50,634 nt of DNA from positions 1-50,634 of the forward strand of contig JAEZPG010000074.1 of the NCBI GenBank assembly GCA_023413555.1. The letters run 5' to 3'. The DNA is from Bacillota bacterium (GTDB lineage: Bacteria > Bacillota > Clostridia > Lachnospirales > Lachnospiraceae). Of this stretch, positions 7,414 to 14,761 are shown piece after piece; the first letter of the stretch is position 1; each line of letters starts with the position of its first letter. A model generated the notes under the pieces. It worked only from the letters and a program-made list of their open reading frames with translations. It did not search any database and was not told where the DNA came from. Position numbers and translations under genes: made by a program.

Positions 7414-9270
7414 ATGTTTGATATTGAAGAGGAATTAAAAAAGCTGCCTACTAAGCCGGGAGTTTATATCATGCATGATAAAAAGGATGAAATTATCTAT
7501 GTAGGTAAGGCCATAAGCTTAAAGAACCGGGTGAGACAGTATTTTCAAAGCAGTCGAAATCTGACGCCAAAGATTGTACAGATGGTGTCTCACATCGACC
7601 ATTTTGAATATATAATAACAGATTCTGAGATGGAAGCACTTGTGCTGGAATGTAATTTGATTAAAGAACATCGACCAAAATACAATACCATGCTTAAAGA
7701 TGATAAAAGCTATCCTTTTATTAAGGTAACTGTTCAGGAGGAGTATCCAAGAATTCTGGTTACTAGGGAAATGAGGAAGGATAAGGCCAAGTATTATGGT
7801 CCGTATACTAGTGGCACAGCAGTAAAGGACACTGTTGAGTTACTTCGTAAAATATTCAAACTTCGAACTTGTAATCGTAATCTGCCAAGAGATATTGGTA
7901 AGGAGCGAGCCTGTCTCTATGCCCATATTGGACAGTGTGATGCACCATGCCAGGGAAGTATTAGCCTAGAGGATTATAAAAATAATGTGAATCAAGCTAT
8001 GGAAATGCTAAATGGAAACTTTAAACCTGTCATTGAGATGTTAACAGAGAAGATGCAGGCTGCTTCTGCACAATTCGCATTTGAGGAGGCTGCCGAATAC
8101 AGGGATTTAATTAACAGTGTAAAATTCGTGCTGCAAAGACAGAAAATCACCTCGTTGGATCAGGAGGATAGAGATATTATTGCTTTTGCAAGAGCCATGG
8201 ATGAGGCGGTTGTACAGGTATTTTTTATCCGCAGTGGAAAGCTGATTGGACGGGAACATTTTCGACTTACAGGGGTGGAGCACATTTCACGAAGTGAGGT
8301 TATGACAAGCTTTGTAAAGCAATTTTACTCTGGGACACCATTTGTGCCTAAAGAACTGGTTTTACAGGAACCAGTGGAAGAGCAAGAGGTAATTGAGCAG
8401 TGGTTGACTACCAAGAGAGGCCAGAAAGTCTATATTCGGATACCTCAAAAGGGAGATAAAGAGAGATTAGTGGAGTTGGCAGCAAAAAATGCATCTCTGG
8501 TACTGCAGCAGGATTCAGAGCGTATTGCAAGAGAGGAAAAGAAGACGATAGGTGCAGTAAAAGAAATCGCAGACATACTTGGACTTGGGGTGTTAAATCG
8601 TATGGAGTCCTTTGATATCTCCAATACCAATGGTTTTGAGAATGTAGGTTCTATGGTAGTCTTTGAAGCAGGAAAGCCAAAACGTAATGATTATCGTAAA
8701 TTTAAAATAAAATGGGTGAAGGGTGCTGATGATTATGCCTGTATGCAAGAAGTCCTCACAAGACGATTTACCCATGGGATTGAGGAAGCAAAAGAGTTGA
8801 CAGAGAAATCCATTTCCTTGAATACTGGTAGCTTTACCAGATTCCCAGACCTAATTTTAATGGATGGCGGAAAAGGACAGGTAAACATAGCGTTAAAGGT
8901 AATGGAAGAACTTCATATCAGCATTCCGGTTTGTGGCATGGTTAAGGACGATAACCATAGAACGAGAGGTTTGTATTATAACAATAAAGAACTTCCAATC
9001 GATCAGAGAAGTGAGGCATTTAAGTTGATTACCAGAATTCAGGATGAGACTCATCGATTTGCCATTGAATATCACAGGAGTCTTCGTTCTAAAAACCAGG
9101 TCCATTCAGTATTAGATGATATAAAAGGGATTGGTCCTTCTAGAAGAAAAGCATTGATGAAGCATTTTAAAGGGATTGAAGAGATTAAAGAGGCTACTTT
9201 GGAAGAACTGAAAGGGGTGCCTAGTATGAATCAGAAAAGTGCAGAACAGGTGTACAATTTCTTTCACTAG
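7414..9270 (+). CDS. uvrC: Excinuclease ABC subunit C
   Basis: A 618-residue UvrC, the nuclease of nucleotide excision repair that cuts on both sides of a lesion within the UvrB-DNA complex. It has the N-terminal GIY-YIG nuclease domain (PGVYIMHDKKDEIIYVGKA, from about residue 15), a Cys-containing segment (CNRN...CLYAHIGQCDAPC, about 150-190), the UVR motif that contacts UvrB (about 195-230), the RNase H-like domain (ESFDISNTNG, then DLILMDGGKGQV), and C-terminal helix-hairpin-helix repeats (IKGIGPSRRKALMKHF, LKGVPSMNQKSA). Length and domain order are normal. The ribosome-binding site is GGGAG. Confidence 0.98.
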   Translation: MFDIEEELKKLPTKPGVYIMHDKKDEIIYVGKAISLKNRVRQYFQSSRNLTPKIVQMVSHIDHFEYIITDSEMEALVLECNLIKEHRPKYNTMLKDDKSYPFIKVTVQEEYPRILVTREMRKDKAKYYGPYTSGTAVKDTVELLRKIFKLRTCNRNLPRDIGKERACLYAHIGQCDAPCQGSISLEDYKNNVNQAMEMLNGNFKPVIEMLTEKMQAASAQFAFEEAAEYRDLINSVKFVLQRQKITSLDQEDRDIIAFARAMDEAVVQVFFIRSGKLIGREHFRLTGVEHISRSEVMTSFVKQFYSGTPFVPKELVLQEPVEEQEVIEQWLTTKRGQKVYIRIPQKGDKERLVELAAKNASLVLQQDSERIAREEKKTIGAVKEIADILGLGVLNRMESFDISNTNGFENVGSMVVFEAGKPKRNDYRKFKIKWVKGADDYACMQEVLTRRFTHGIEEAKELTEKSISLNTGSFTRFPDLILMDGGKGQVNIALKVMEELHISIPVCGMVKDDNHRTRGLYYNNKELPIDQRSEAFKLITRIQDETHRFAIEYHRSLRSKNQVHSVLDDIKGIGPSRRKALMKHFKGIEEIKEATLEELKGVPSMNQKSAEQVYNFFH

Positions 9271-9293
9271 TCAGTAATCCGTGCCTAATTACA

Positions 9294-9322
9294 TTGCGAC
9301 TAATTCAGAAATATGGTAGAAT
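9294..9322 (+). promoter_or_regulatory. Candidate sigma-A promoter of hprK
   Basis: TTGCGA (9294-9299), 17 bases, TAGAAT (9317-9322), 63 bases before hprK. It separates the carbon-control genes from uvrC. Confidence 0.5.
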
Positions 9323-9385
9323 TATCATATGTTTTATAATTTGATTAAAAAAAGAAATAAATTTTAGATAGAAAGGTCGGATAAT

Positions 9386-10309
9386 ATGTATTCAGTGGCA
9401 TTAGCAGAACTTATAGAGAAAATGAACCTTGAGAATTGCACACCAGATATCGACACTGATAAAATTCAGATTACACAGACAGATGTGAATCGTCCAGCGC
9501 TACAGTTGGCAGGTTTCTTTGATTATTTTGACTCTAATCGAATACAAGTTATTGGTAATGTAGAGCATACTTATATGCAGAAGATGTCCCAGGATCACGG
9601 AGTAAAGACATTAAGTAGAGTTTTTGAATATCAGATACCATGTATCGTATTTTGCCGAGGGCTTGATGTAGATGATGCCTATATTGAACTTGCTAAGAAA
9701 TATAACATTCCTATTTTAAGGACACAGCGTTCGACTTCTTCCTTTATGGCAGAGGTAATCCGTTGGCTGAATGTAGAGTTAGCACCAATGATATCTATTC
9801 ATGGAGTATTGGTGGATGTTTATGGTGAAGGTGTTATGATTATGGGGGAAAGCGGAATTGGTAAGAGCGAAGCAGCTTTGGAGCTAATTAAGAGAGGGCA
9901 TCGCTTGGTATCTGATGATGTGGTTGAGATTCGAAAGGTAAGTGATGATACTTTAATAGGTTCTGCTCCTGATGTTACAAGACATTTCATTGAGCTACGA
10001 GGTATTGGCGTCATAGATGTAAAAACCCTGTTTGGTGTGGAAAGTGTAAAGAATACTCAGTCCATAGATTTGGTAATCAAATTGGAGGAATGGAATAAAT
10101 CTGCAGAATATGATCGACTAGGTTTGGAAGAGCAGTATACAGAATTTTTAGGCAATAAAGTAGTATGTCATTCTATACCGATTCGACCGGGTCGTAATCT
10201 AGCAATAATTTGTGAGTCGGCAGCTGTCAATTACCGTCAGAAAAAGATGGGATACAATGCTGCAAGAGAGCTATATAATCGCGTGACAAGTAATTTTATG
10301 AAAAAATAG
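9386..10309 (+). CDS. hprK: HPr kinase/phosphorylase
   Basis: A 307-residue bifunctional enzyme that phosphorylates Ser46 of HPr and Crh when glycolytic intermediates are high and dephosphorylates it otherwise. It is the sensor of CcpA-mediated catabolite repression in Gram-positives. The N-terminal half is the regulatory domain. The C-terminal catalytic domain carries the P-loop GESGIGKS (154-161), the RGHRLVSDDVVEIR block, and the HprK signature region around HFIELRGIGVIDVKTLFG. The gene is 31 bases upstream of the glucokinase gene, and its likely substrate, an HPr-like protein with Ser46, is encoded 4 kb downstream at 14315-14572. Confidence 0.97.
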   Translation: MYSVALAELIEKMNLENCTPDIDTDKIQITQTDVNRPALQLAGFFDYFDSNRIQVIGNVEHTYMQKMSQDHGVKTLSRVFEYQIPCIVFCRGLDVDDAYIELAKKYNIPILRTQRSTSSFMAEVIRWLNVELAPMISIHGVLVDVYGEGVMIMGESGIGKSEAALELIKRGHRLVSDDVVEIRKVSDDTLIGSAPDVTRHFIELRGIGVIDVKTLFGVESVKNTQSIDLVIKLEEWNKSAEYDRLGLEEQYTEFLGNKVVCHSIPIRPGRNLAIICESAAVNYRQKKMGYNAARELYNRVTSNFMKK

Positions 10310-10340
10310 AGAAATTTAAACAAATTAGGAGGATAGTTTT

Positions 10341-11276
10341 ATGTATTACGTGGGAGTTGATGTTGGAGGGACCACAGTAAAGTTAGGAATATTCACATTT
10401 AAGGGTGATTTAATAGACAAGTGGGAGATACCAACCCGTAAGGAAAATAGCGGTGAATTTATTCTCGGAGATATAGCTAAGACTGTGTTAGCCAAATTAG
10501 AGGAACTCCGTATATCAAAAAAGGAGGTAGAAGGTATTGGTATTGGTGTACCAGGACCTATTACTGAAGATGGTTTAGTTTTAAAATGTGCCAATCTAGG
10601 TTGGGGTGTATTTAACGTGGCTGAAGAAGTTATTCGCTTAACCGGAATCAATAATGTTAAGGTTGGTAATGATGCCAATGTTGCAGCATTAGGAGAAATG
10701 TGGAAGGGCGGTGGAGAAGGTTTTAAGAGCCTTGTTATGATAACACTCGGAACAGGCGTCGGTGGAGGAGTGATTCTGAATGGGAAGATTCTTACTGGTT
10801 CTAAGGGTGCTGCAGGAGAGATTGGTCATCTGGTTATTCGCTTAGATGAATCGGATAGCTGTGGCTGTGGAAAGCAAGGATGCCTTGAACAATATGCTTC
10901 TGCCAAAGGTATTGTAAAGGAAGCAAAGCGAGCTTTTGCTCGCGTTACGACACCATCTCCTCTTAGAGAATTGGAGACTTTAACGGCAAAGGATATCTTT
11001 GATTATGCTAAATCGGGAGATCAACTTGCTATGGAATTAGTGGATGATTTGGGACGTAACCTAGGACTTGCCTGTTCTCATATTGCTCAAATCCTGGATC
11101 CAGAAGCTTTTGTTATTGGAGGCGGGGTGTCTAAAGCAGGAACCATATTATTGGATGTAATTAAGAAGAATTATAATGATAAGGTAATGTTCGCGTTGAA
11201 GGATAAGCACTTTTGTCTGGCAACATTGGGAAATGATGCTGGAATCTACGGATCTGCCCGCATGGTAATGGAATAA
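10341..11276 (+). CDS. glcK: Glucokinase, ROK family
   Basis: A 311-residue ROK-family kinase that phosphorylates intracellular glucose to glucose 6-phosphate. The N-terminal phosphate loop is GVDVGGTTVKLG. The second phosphate motif is TLGTGVGGGVILNG, with EIGHLVI and the zinc-binding C-x-C-x4-C cluster CGCGKQGC at about 175-182. There is no N-terminal DNA-binding domain, so it is an enzyme and not a NagC/XylR-type repressor. AGGAGG sits 9 bases before the ATG. Co-transcription with hprK links sugar phosphorylation to catabolite control. Other hexoses or N-acetyl sugars cannot be excluded as substrates. Confidence 0.9.
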   Translation: MYYVGVDVGGTTVKLGIFTFKGDLIDKWEIPTRKENSGEFILGDIAKTVLAKLEELRISKKEVEGIGIGVPGPITEDGLVLKCANLGWGVFNVAEEVIRLTGINNVKVGNDANVAALGEMWKGGGEGFKSLVMITLGTGVGGGVILNGKILTGSKGAAGEIGHLVIRLDESDSCGCGKQGCLEQYASAKGIVKEAKRAFARVTTPSPLRELETLTAKDIFDYAKSGDQLAMELVDDLGRNLGLACSHIAQILDPEAFVIGGGVSKAGTILLDVIKKNYNDKVMFALKDKHFCLATLGNDAGIYGSARMVME

Positions 11277-11303
11277 TTTAGAACCAAATAAATAGAAAGA
11301 AAG

Positions 11304-11352
11304 CTGCTGTATGTCAGGATTATCATAGTGAACTTGCCATACAGCAGTTTTT
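11304..11352 (+). terminator. Rho-independent terminator of hprK-glcK
   Basis: Arms CTGCTGTATG (11304-11313) and CATACAGCAG (11338-11347) followed by TTTTTAT. The 24-base loop is long but the T-run is good. Confidence 0.8.
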
Positions 11353-11441
11353 ATATTGATTTAACTTAGAAGGTATTGTATGATAACAGTAAAATGCTTA
11401 TGAAAATAATTCTGACTAAACGGATTTATTATAGTATTAAA

Positions 11442-11466
11442 AGTGTTAGTATCATATACTAACACT
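11442..11466. promoter_or_regulatory. Perfect 25-bp palindrome upstream of murB (candidate operator)
   Basis: AGTGTTAGTAT (11442-11452), centre CAT, ATACTAACACT (11456-11466). The arms are fully complementary over 11 bases with only 3 in between, and no T-run follows. It ends 28 bases before the murB ATG, next to TATAGA/TAGAAT (-10-like, 11466-11473). That position suits a repressor site more than a terminator. Confidence 0.5.
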
Positions 11467-11494
11467 ATAGAATTTATGGAAAACAGGTAGAAGT

Positions 11495-12433
11495 ATGGAT
11501 AGATTAATGAAAGATAAACTATGTGAGATTGTAGGCAAGGAAAACGTTTTAGCAGAAGAACCAATGAGTTTTCATACCACTTTTCGAATTGGTGGACCAG
11601 CAGATTATTTTGTAACTCCAAATTCACCGGAGCAGATATCCCTTACCATTTTGTTTTGTAAACAAAATAACCTTCCTTTTTATATTATTGGCAATGGAAG
11701 TAATCTATTGGTTGGTGATTATGGATTTCATGGAGTAATTATTCAAGTTGGAACCCATTTTGAACAGGTTACCTTTGAAAAAATAGATGATGTTAAATGT
11801 AGAGTAACAGCCGGAGCTGGTATTCTTCTTAGCAAATTATCGGATAAGATTGCAAGAAGAGGACTTACTGGGTTTGAGTATGCTTCCGGGATACCTGGAA
11901 CCCTTGGTGGAGCAATTACTATGAATGCAGGTGCTTATGGTGGAGAGATGAGACAGAATATTGTAAGCGCCACTGTAATTAATGAAGAAGGAGTAATACA
12001 GGTTCTCGCCAAAGAGGAACTGGAGCTTGGCTATCGTACAAGTATTATTCAAAGAAAAGGATTTGTTGTCATACAAGCTGTATTTGAATTTGAGACAGGA
12101 GACCCTACAGAGATTAAGGCAAAGATTGATGATTTTACAGTCAGAAGACGAGATAAACAGCCATTGGAATATGCCAGTGCTGGAAGTACCTTTAAACGTC
12201 CAGAAGGTTATTATGCCGGAAAGTTGATTATGGATAGTGGACTAAGGGGGTTTCAGGTTGGGGATATTATGATTTCCGAAAAGCACTGTGGTTTTGTTAT
12301 TAATCTGGGTAGAGGTACTGCTAGTGAAGTACTGACACTGATTGATGAGGTGCAGCGAAGAGTATTCGAACAGTTTGGAGTTAATCTGGAGCCAGAGGTT
12401 CGGATGATAGGACAATTTTCTAAGAAAGTATAA
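11495..12433 (+). CDS. murB: UDP-N-acetylenolpyruvoylglucosamine reductase
   Basis: A 312-residue FAD enzyme of peptidoglycan precursor synthesis. It reduces UDP-GlcNAc-enolpyruvate to UDP-MurNAc with NADPH. Visible are the N-terminal FAD-binding PCMH fold with TTFRIGGPADYF and IGNGSNLLVGD, GLTGFEYASGIPGTLGGAITMNAGAYGGE (positions about 127-155), and the C-terminal MurB domain with the active-site serine in YASAGSTFKRPEGYYAGKLI. The latter is the short type IIb form common in Firmicutes. Start is ATG at 11495; the ribosome-binding site is weak (ACAGGTAG). It is the first gene of murB-rapZ-whiA-HPr, with 36 bases to rapZ. Confidence 0.97.
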   Translation: MDRLMKDKLCEIVGKENVLAEEPMSFHTTFRIGGPADYFVTPNSPEQISLTILFCKQNNLPFYIIGNGSNLLVGDYGFHGVIIQVGTHFEQVTFEKIDDVKCRVTAGAGILLSKLSDKIARRGLTGFEYASGIPGTLGGAITMNAGAYGGEMRQNIVSATVINEEGVIQVLAKEELELGYRTSIIQRKGFVVIQAVFEFETGDPTEIKAKIDDFTVRRRDKQPLEYASAGSTFKRPEGYYAGKLIMDSGLRGFQVGDIMISEKHCGFVINLGRGTASEVLTLIDEVQRRVFEQFGVNLEPEVRMIGQFSKKV

Positions 12434-12469
12434 CACACTGGTTGTACTTTTTGAAAGGATAGGATGCTT

Positions 12470-13342
12470 ATGAGGTTTATTATGGTAACTGGCATGTCTG
12501 GAGCAGGCAAAAGCTCAGTGCTAAAGATGTTAGAGGATATGGGGTATTTTTGTGTAGATAACCTTCCTATCCAACTTATACTGAAGTTTGCTCAGTTGAC
12601 AGTAGAAAGTTCTGCCAAAATAGATAAGGTGGCGTTAGGAGTTGATATCCGAAGTGGACAGAATCTGGATAGTCTGGAAGGGATTCTAGATGAGCTGACA
12701 GAATCCAATATCAAATATGAAATATTATTTTTAGATGCTAACACGGACATACTTATGAAACGATATAAAGAAACAAGACGAACCCACCCTCTTGCAAGAG
12801 AAGGGAGAGTGGATAAAGGAATTGAGTTGGAGCGAGAAAAACTGGCTTTTTTAAAGAAGCAAGCCAATTATATTATAGATACTAGTATGCTTTTAATTCG
12901 TGAGCTTAAAGGAGAGATAGATAAAATCTTTCTTAGTAATGAGACCTATGGTAATTTCTTTATAACAGTTCTTTCCTTTGGATTCAAGTATGGGATTCCT
13001 GCAGATAGTGACCTGGTATTTGATGTTCGATTTCTTCCAAACCCTTACTATATACCAGAGCTAAAAGCTATGAGTGGTAACGACGAACCAGTTGCAAGCT
13101 ATGTTATGGCTACATCTGCTGCGAAGGAATTTCTGAGTAAATTAGAGGACATGATTTATTTTCTGATTCCTAATTATATTTTGGAGGGTAAGAACCACCT
13201 GGTGGTTGCTATAGGGTGTACAGGGGGCAAGCATCGTTCAGTTACCCTTGCAAATGTAATTACAAACCGCTTATCTAAGCTTTCATATGGAGTAAAGGTA
13301 GAGCATAGGGATATAGAAAAGGATTCGCTAAGGAAGAAGTAG
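12470..13342 (+). CDS. rapZ: RNase adapter / nucleotide-binding protein RapZ (YvcJ)
   Basis: About 290 residues, full length. In E. coli RapZ guides RNase E to the GlmZ small RNA and so tunes glucosamine-6-phosphate synthesis; in Bacillus the homologue YvcJ is a GTP/ATP-binding protein of less clear role. The N-terminal P-loop is TGMSGAGKSS and the C-terminal domain carries AIGCTGGKHRSV, both family marks. Two starts are possible: ATG 12464, or ATG 12470, which gives the usual MRF-VTGMSGAGKS beginning and better spacing from AGGA. I prefer 12470. It lies 10 bases before whiA, without the yvcK gene that often stands between them. Confidence 0.95.
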   Translation: MRFIMVTGMSGAGKSSVLKMLEDMGYFCVDNLPIQLILKFAQLTVESSAKIDKVALGVDIRSGQNLDSLEGILDELTESNIKYEILFLDANTDILMKRYKETRRTHPLAREGRVDKGIELEREKLAFLKKQANYIIDTSMLLIRELKGEIDKIFLSNETYGNFFITVLSFGFKYGIPADSDLVFDVRFLPNPYYIPELKAMSGNDEPVASYVMATSAAKEFLSKLEDMIYFLIPNYILEGKNHLVVAIGCTGGKHRSVTLANVITNRLSKLSYGVKVEHRDIEKDSLRKK

Positions 13343-13352
13343 AGGGGATAAA

Positions 13353-14318
13353 ATGTCATTTTCAAAGGAAGTAAAGGAAGAATTATCTAAACAGTATAGC
13401 AAAGGGCGACATTGTCAGATTGCTGAGATAGCTGCTATTATAAGCTTATGTGGTAATATTTCTATTAATCCAAAGGATGAGTATACCATACAAATTCATA
13501 CAGAAATTCTTCCTGTAGCAAGAAAGTACTTTACATTATTAAAAAAAACATTTAATATAAATACTGAAATTTCTGTTAAGAGAAATCAATACTTAAAACG
13601 AAACAAGACATATCTACTGACAGTAAAGAATAAACAGGACTCTCTTAGAGTGCTACAAGCTACAAAGTTGCTTAATGAAGAAGGAGATATAAAAGAAGAT
13701 TTGTCAGTAGTGAGTAATCTTGTTGTACAGAATTCCTGTTGCAAGCGAGCATTTTTGAGAGGTGCTTTTTTAGCTGCAGGATCTATAAGTGATCCAGCTA
13801 AGACGTATCATTTTGAGATTGCAGTAGCTACTAATGCTAAGGCAAAACAACTGCAGGCAATATTTAAAGTATTTGATATTGATGTCAAGATAATACTTCG
13901 GAAAAAGTATTATGTGGTATATATCAAGGAAGGCTCTCAGATTGTAGAAGCACTCAATGTTATGGAAGCCCATATCGCTCTAATGAATTTTGAAAATGTT
14001 CGAATTGTAAAAGAAATGCGCAATTCCATTAATCGTCAGGTTAATTGTGAAACAGCTAATATCAATAAGACGGTGGTTGCCTCCAGTAAACAATTGGAGG
14101 ACATACTATATATCCAAAACCAGACTGGGTTAGGAAAACTTACAGAAGGGCTAGAAGAAATAGCTAGGTTACGTTTGGAATACCCGGAGGCTTCCTTAAA
14201 AGAGTTAGGTCAATTACTTGACCCACCTATAGGAAAATCTGGTGTTAATCATAGGTTAAGAAAAATCAGCATTATAGCGGACCATATTAGGGAACAAAAG
14301 GAGGAGATTAGTATATGA
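13353..14318 (+). CDS. whiA: DNA-binding protein WhiA
   Basis: A 321-residue WhiA, with an N-terminal LAGLIDADG-like fold lacking nuclease activity (from SFSKEVKEELS, with FLRGAFLAAGSISDP at about 135-150) and a C-terminal helix-turn-helix domain (LKELGQLLDPPIGKSGVNHRLRKI by position about 285-308). WhiA controls sporulation in Streptomyces and influences cell division and chromosome segregation in Bacillus. GGGGA precedes the ATG, 10 bases after rapZ. Its stop overlaps the start of the HPr-like gene by four bases (ATGA at 14315-14318), implying coupled translation. Confidence 0.96.
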   Translation: MSFSKEVKEELSKQYSKGRHCQIAEIAAIISLCGNISINPKDEYTIQIHTEILPVARKYFTLLKKTFNINTEISVKRNQYLKRNKTYLLTVKNKQDSLRVLQATKLLNEEGDIKEDLSVVSNLVVQNSCCKRAFLRGAFLAAGSISDPAKTYHFEIAVATNAKAKQLQAIFKVFDIDVKIILRKKYYVVYIKEGSQIVEALNVMEAHIALMNFENVRIVKEMRNSINRQVNCETANINKTVVASSKQLEDILYIQNQTGLGKLTEGLEEIARLRLEYPEASLKELGQLLDPPIGKSGVNHRLRKISIIADHIREQKEEISI

Positions 14319-14572
14319 TTTCAAAAAAGATTAGTATCAAACTTCCTACTGGATTGGAAGCTAGACCAGTTGCTTTGTTTGTTCAGGTTGCAAGCCAATA
14401 TGAAAGTAAAGTGTATGTTGAAACTGGAAATAAGAGAGTAAATGCAAAAAGTATTATGGGCATGATGACATTAGGCCTTGCTGCTGGGGAAGAAGTAGAC
14501 GTAATTGTAGATGGTGTAGATGAAGCTATTGCCATGGATAGCATTGAAAAGTATTTATCTTGTGAGATATAA
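14315..14572 (+). CDS. crh: Crh-like HPr family protein (no catalytic His15)
   Basis: An 85-residue HPr-fold protein. In phosphotransferase HPr, His15 in G-x-H-A-R-P accepts phosphate from enzyme I; here the motif is GLEARPV with Glu15, so it cannot take part in PTS sugar transport. Ser46 is kept (NAKSIMGMM, with S at 46), the site HprK phosphorylates. This pattern matches Bacillus Crh (which has Gln15), a CcpA co-regulator. A genuine PTS HPr must be elsewhere. The gene overlaps whiA by four bases and has AAAGGAGG before its ATG. By inference it is a target of the HprK encoded at 9386-10309. Confidence 0.85.
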   Translation: MISKKISIKLPTGLEARPVALFVQVASQYESKVYVETGNKRVNAKSIMGMMTLGLAAGEEVDVIVDGVDEAIAMDSIEKYLSCEI

Positions 14573-14617
14573 TGTCAGGAAGGTAAACGAAGTAAGTATA
14601 TAATATTTTAAATCATG

Positions 14618-14653
14618 CGCTATGGAGGTTGGAGCACTAAGACCACCATAGCG
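14618..14653 (+). terminator. Terminator-like hairpin after the HPr-like gene
   Basis: CGCTATGG..GGT (14618-14629) pairs with ACC..CCATAGCG (14642-14653) with one mismatch, followed by TTTCGTTCATTC. The T-run is interrupted. Confidence 0.6.
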
Positions 14654-14686
14654 TTTCGTTCATTCTCTGGAAATTGATACAGTTGT

Positions 14687-14715
14687 TTGCTAATTTACCG
14701 TAAAAATGATATGAT
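14687..14715 (+). promoter_or_regulatory. Candidate sigma-A promoter of dnaE
   Basis: TTGCTA (14687-14692), 17 bases, TATGAT (14710-14715), 47 bases before the dnaE ATG. Confidence 0.5.
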
Positions 14716-14761
14716 TAACATGTTGTAACTTTGAGTAGTATTTAGAAGGTTGGTGCGAATA

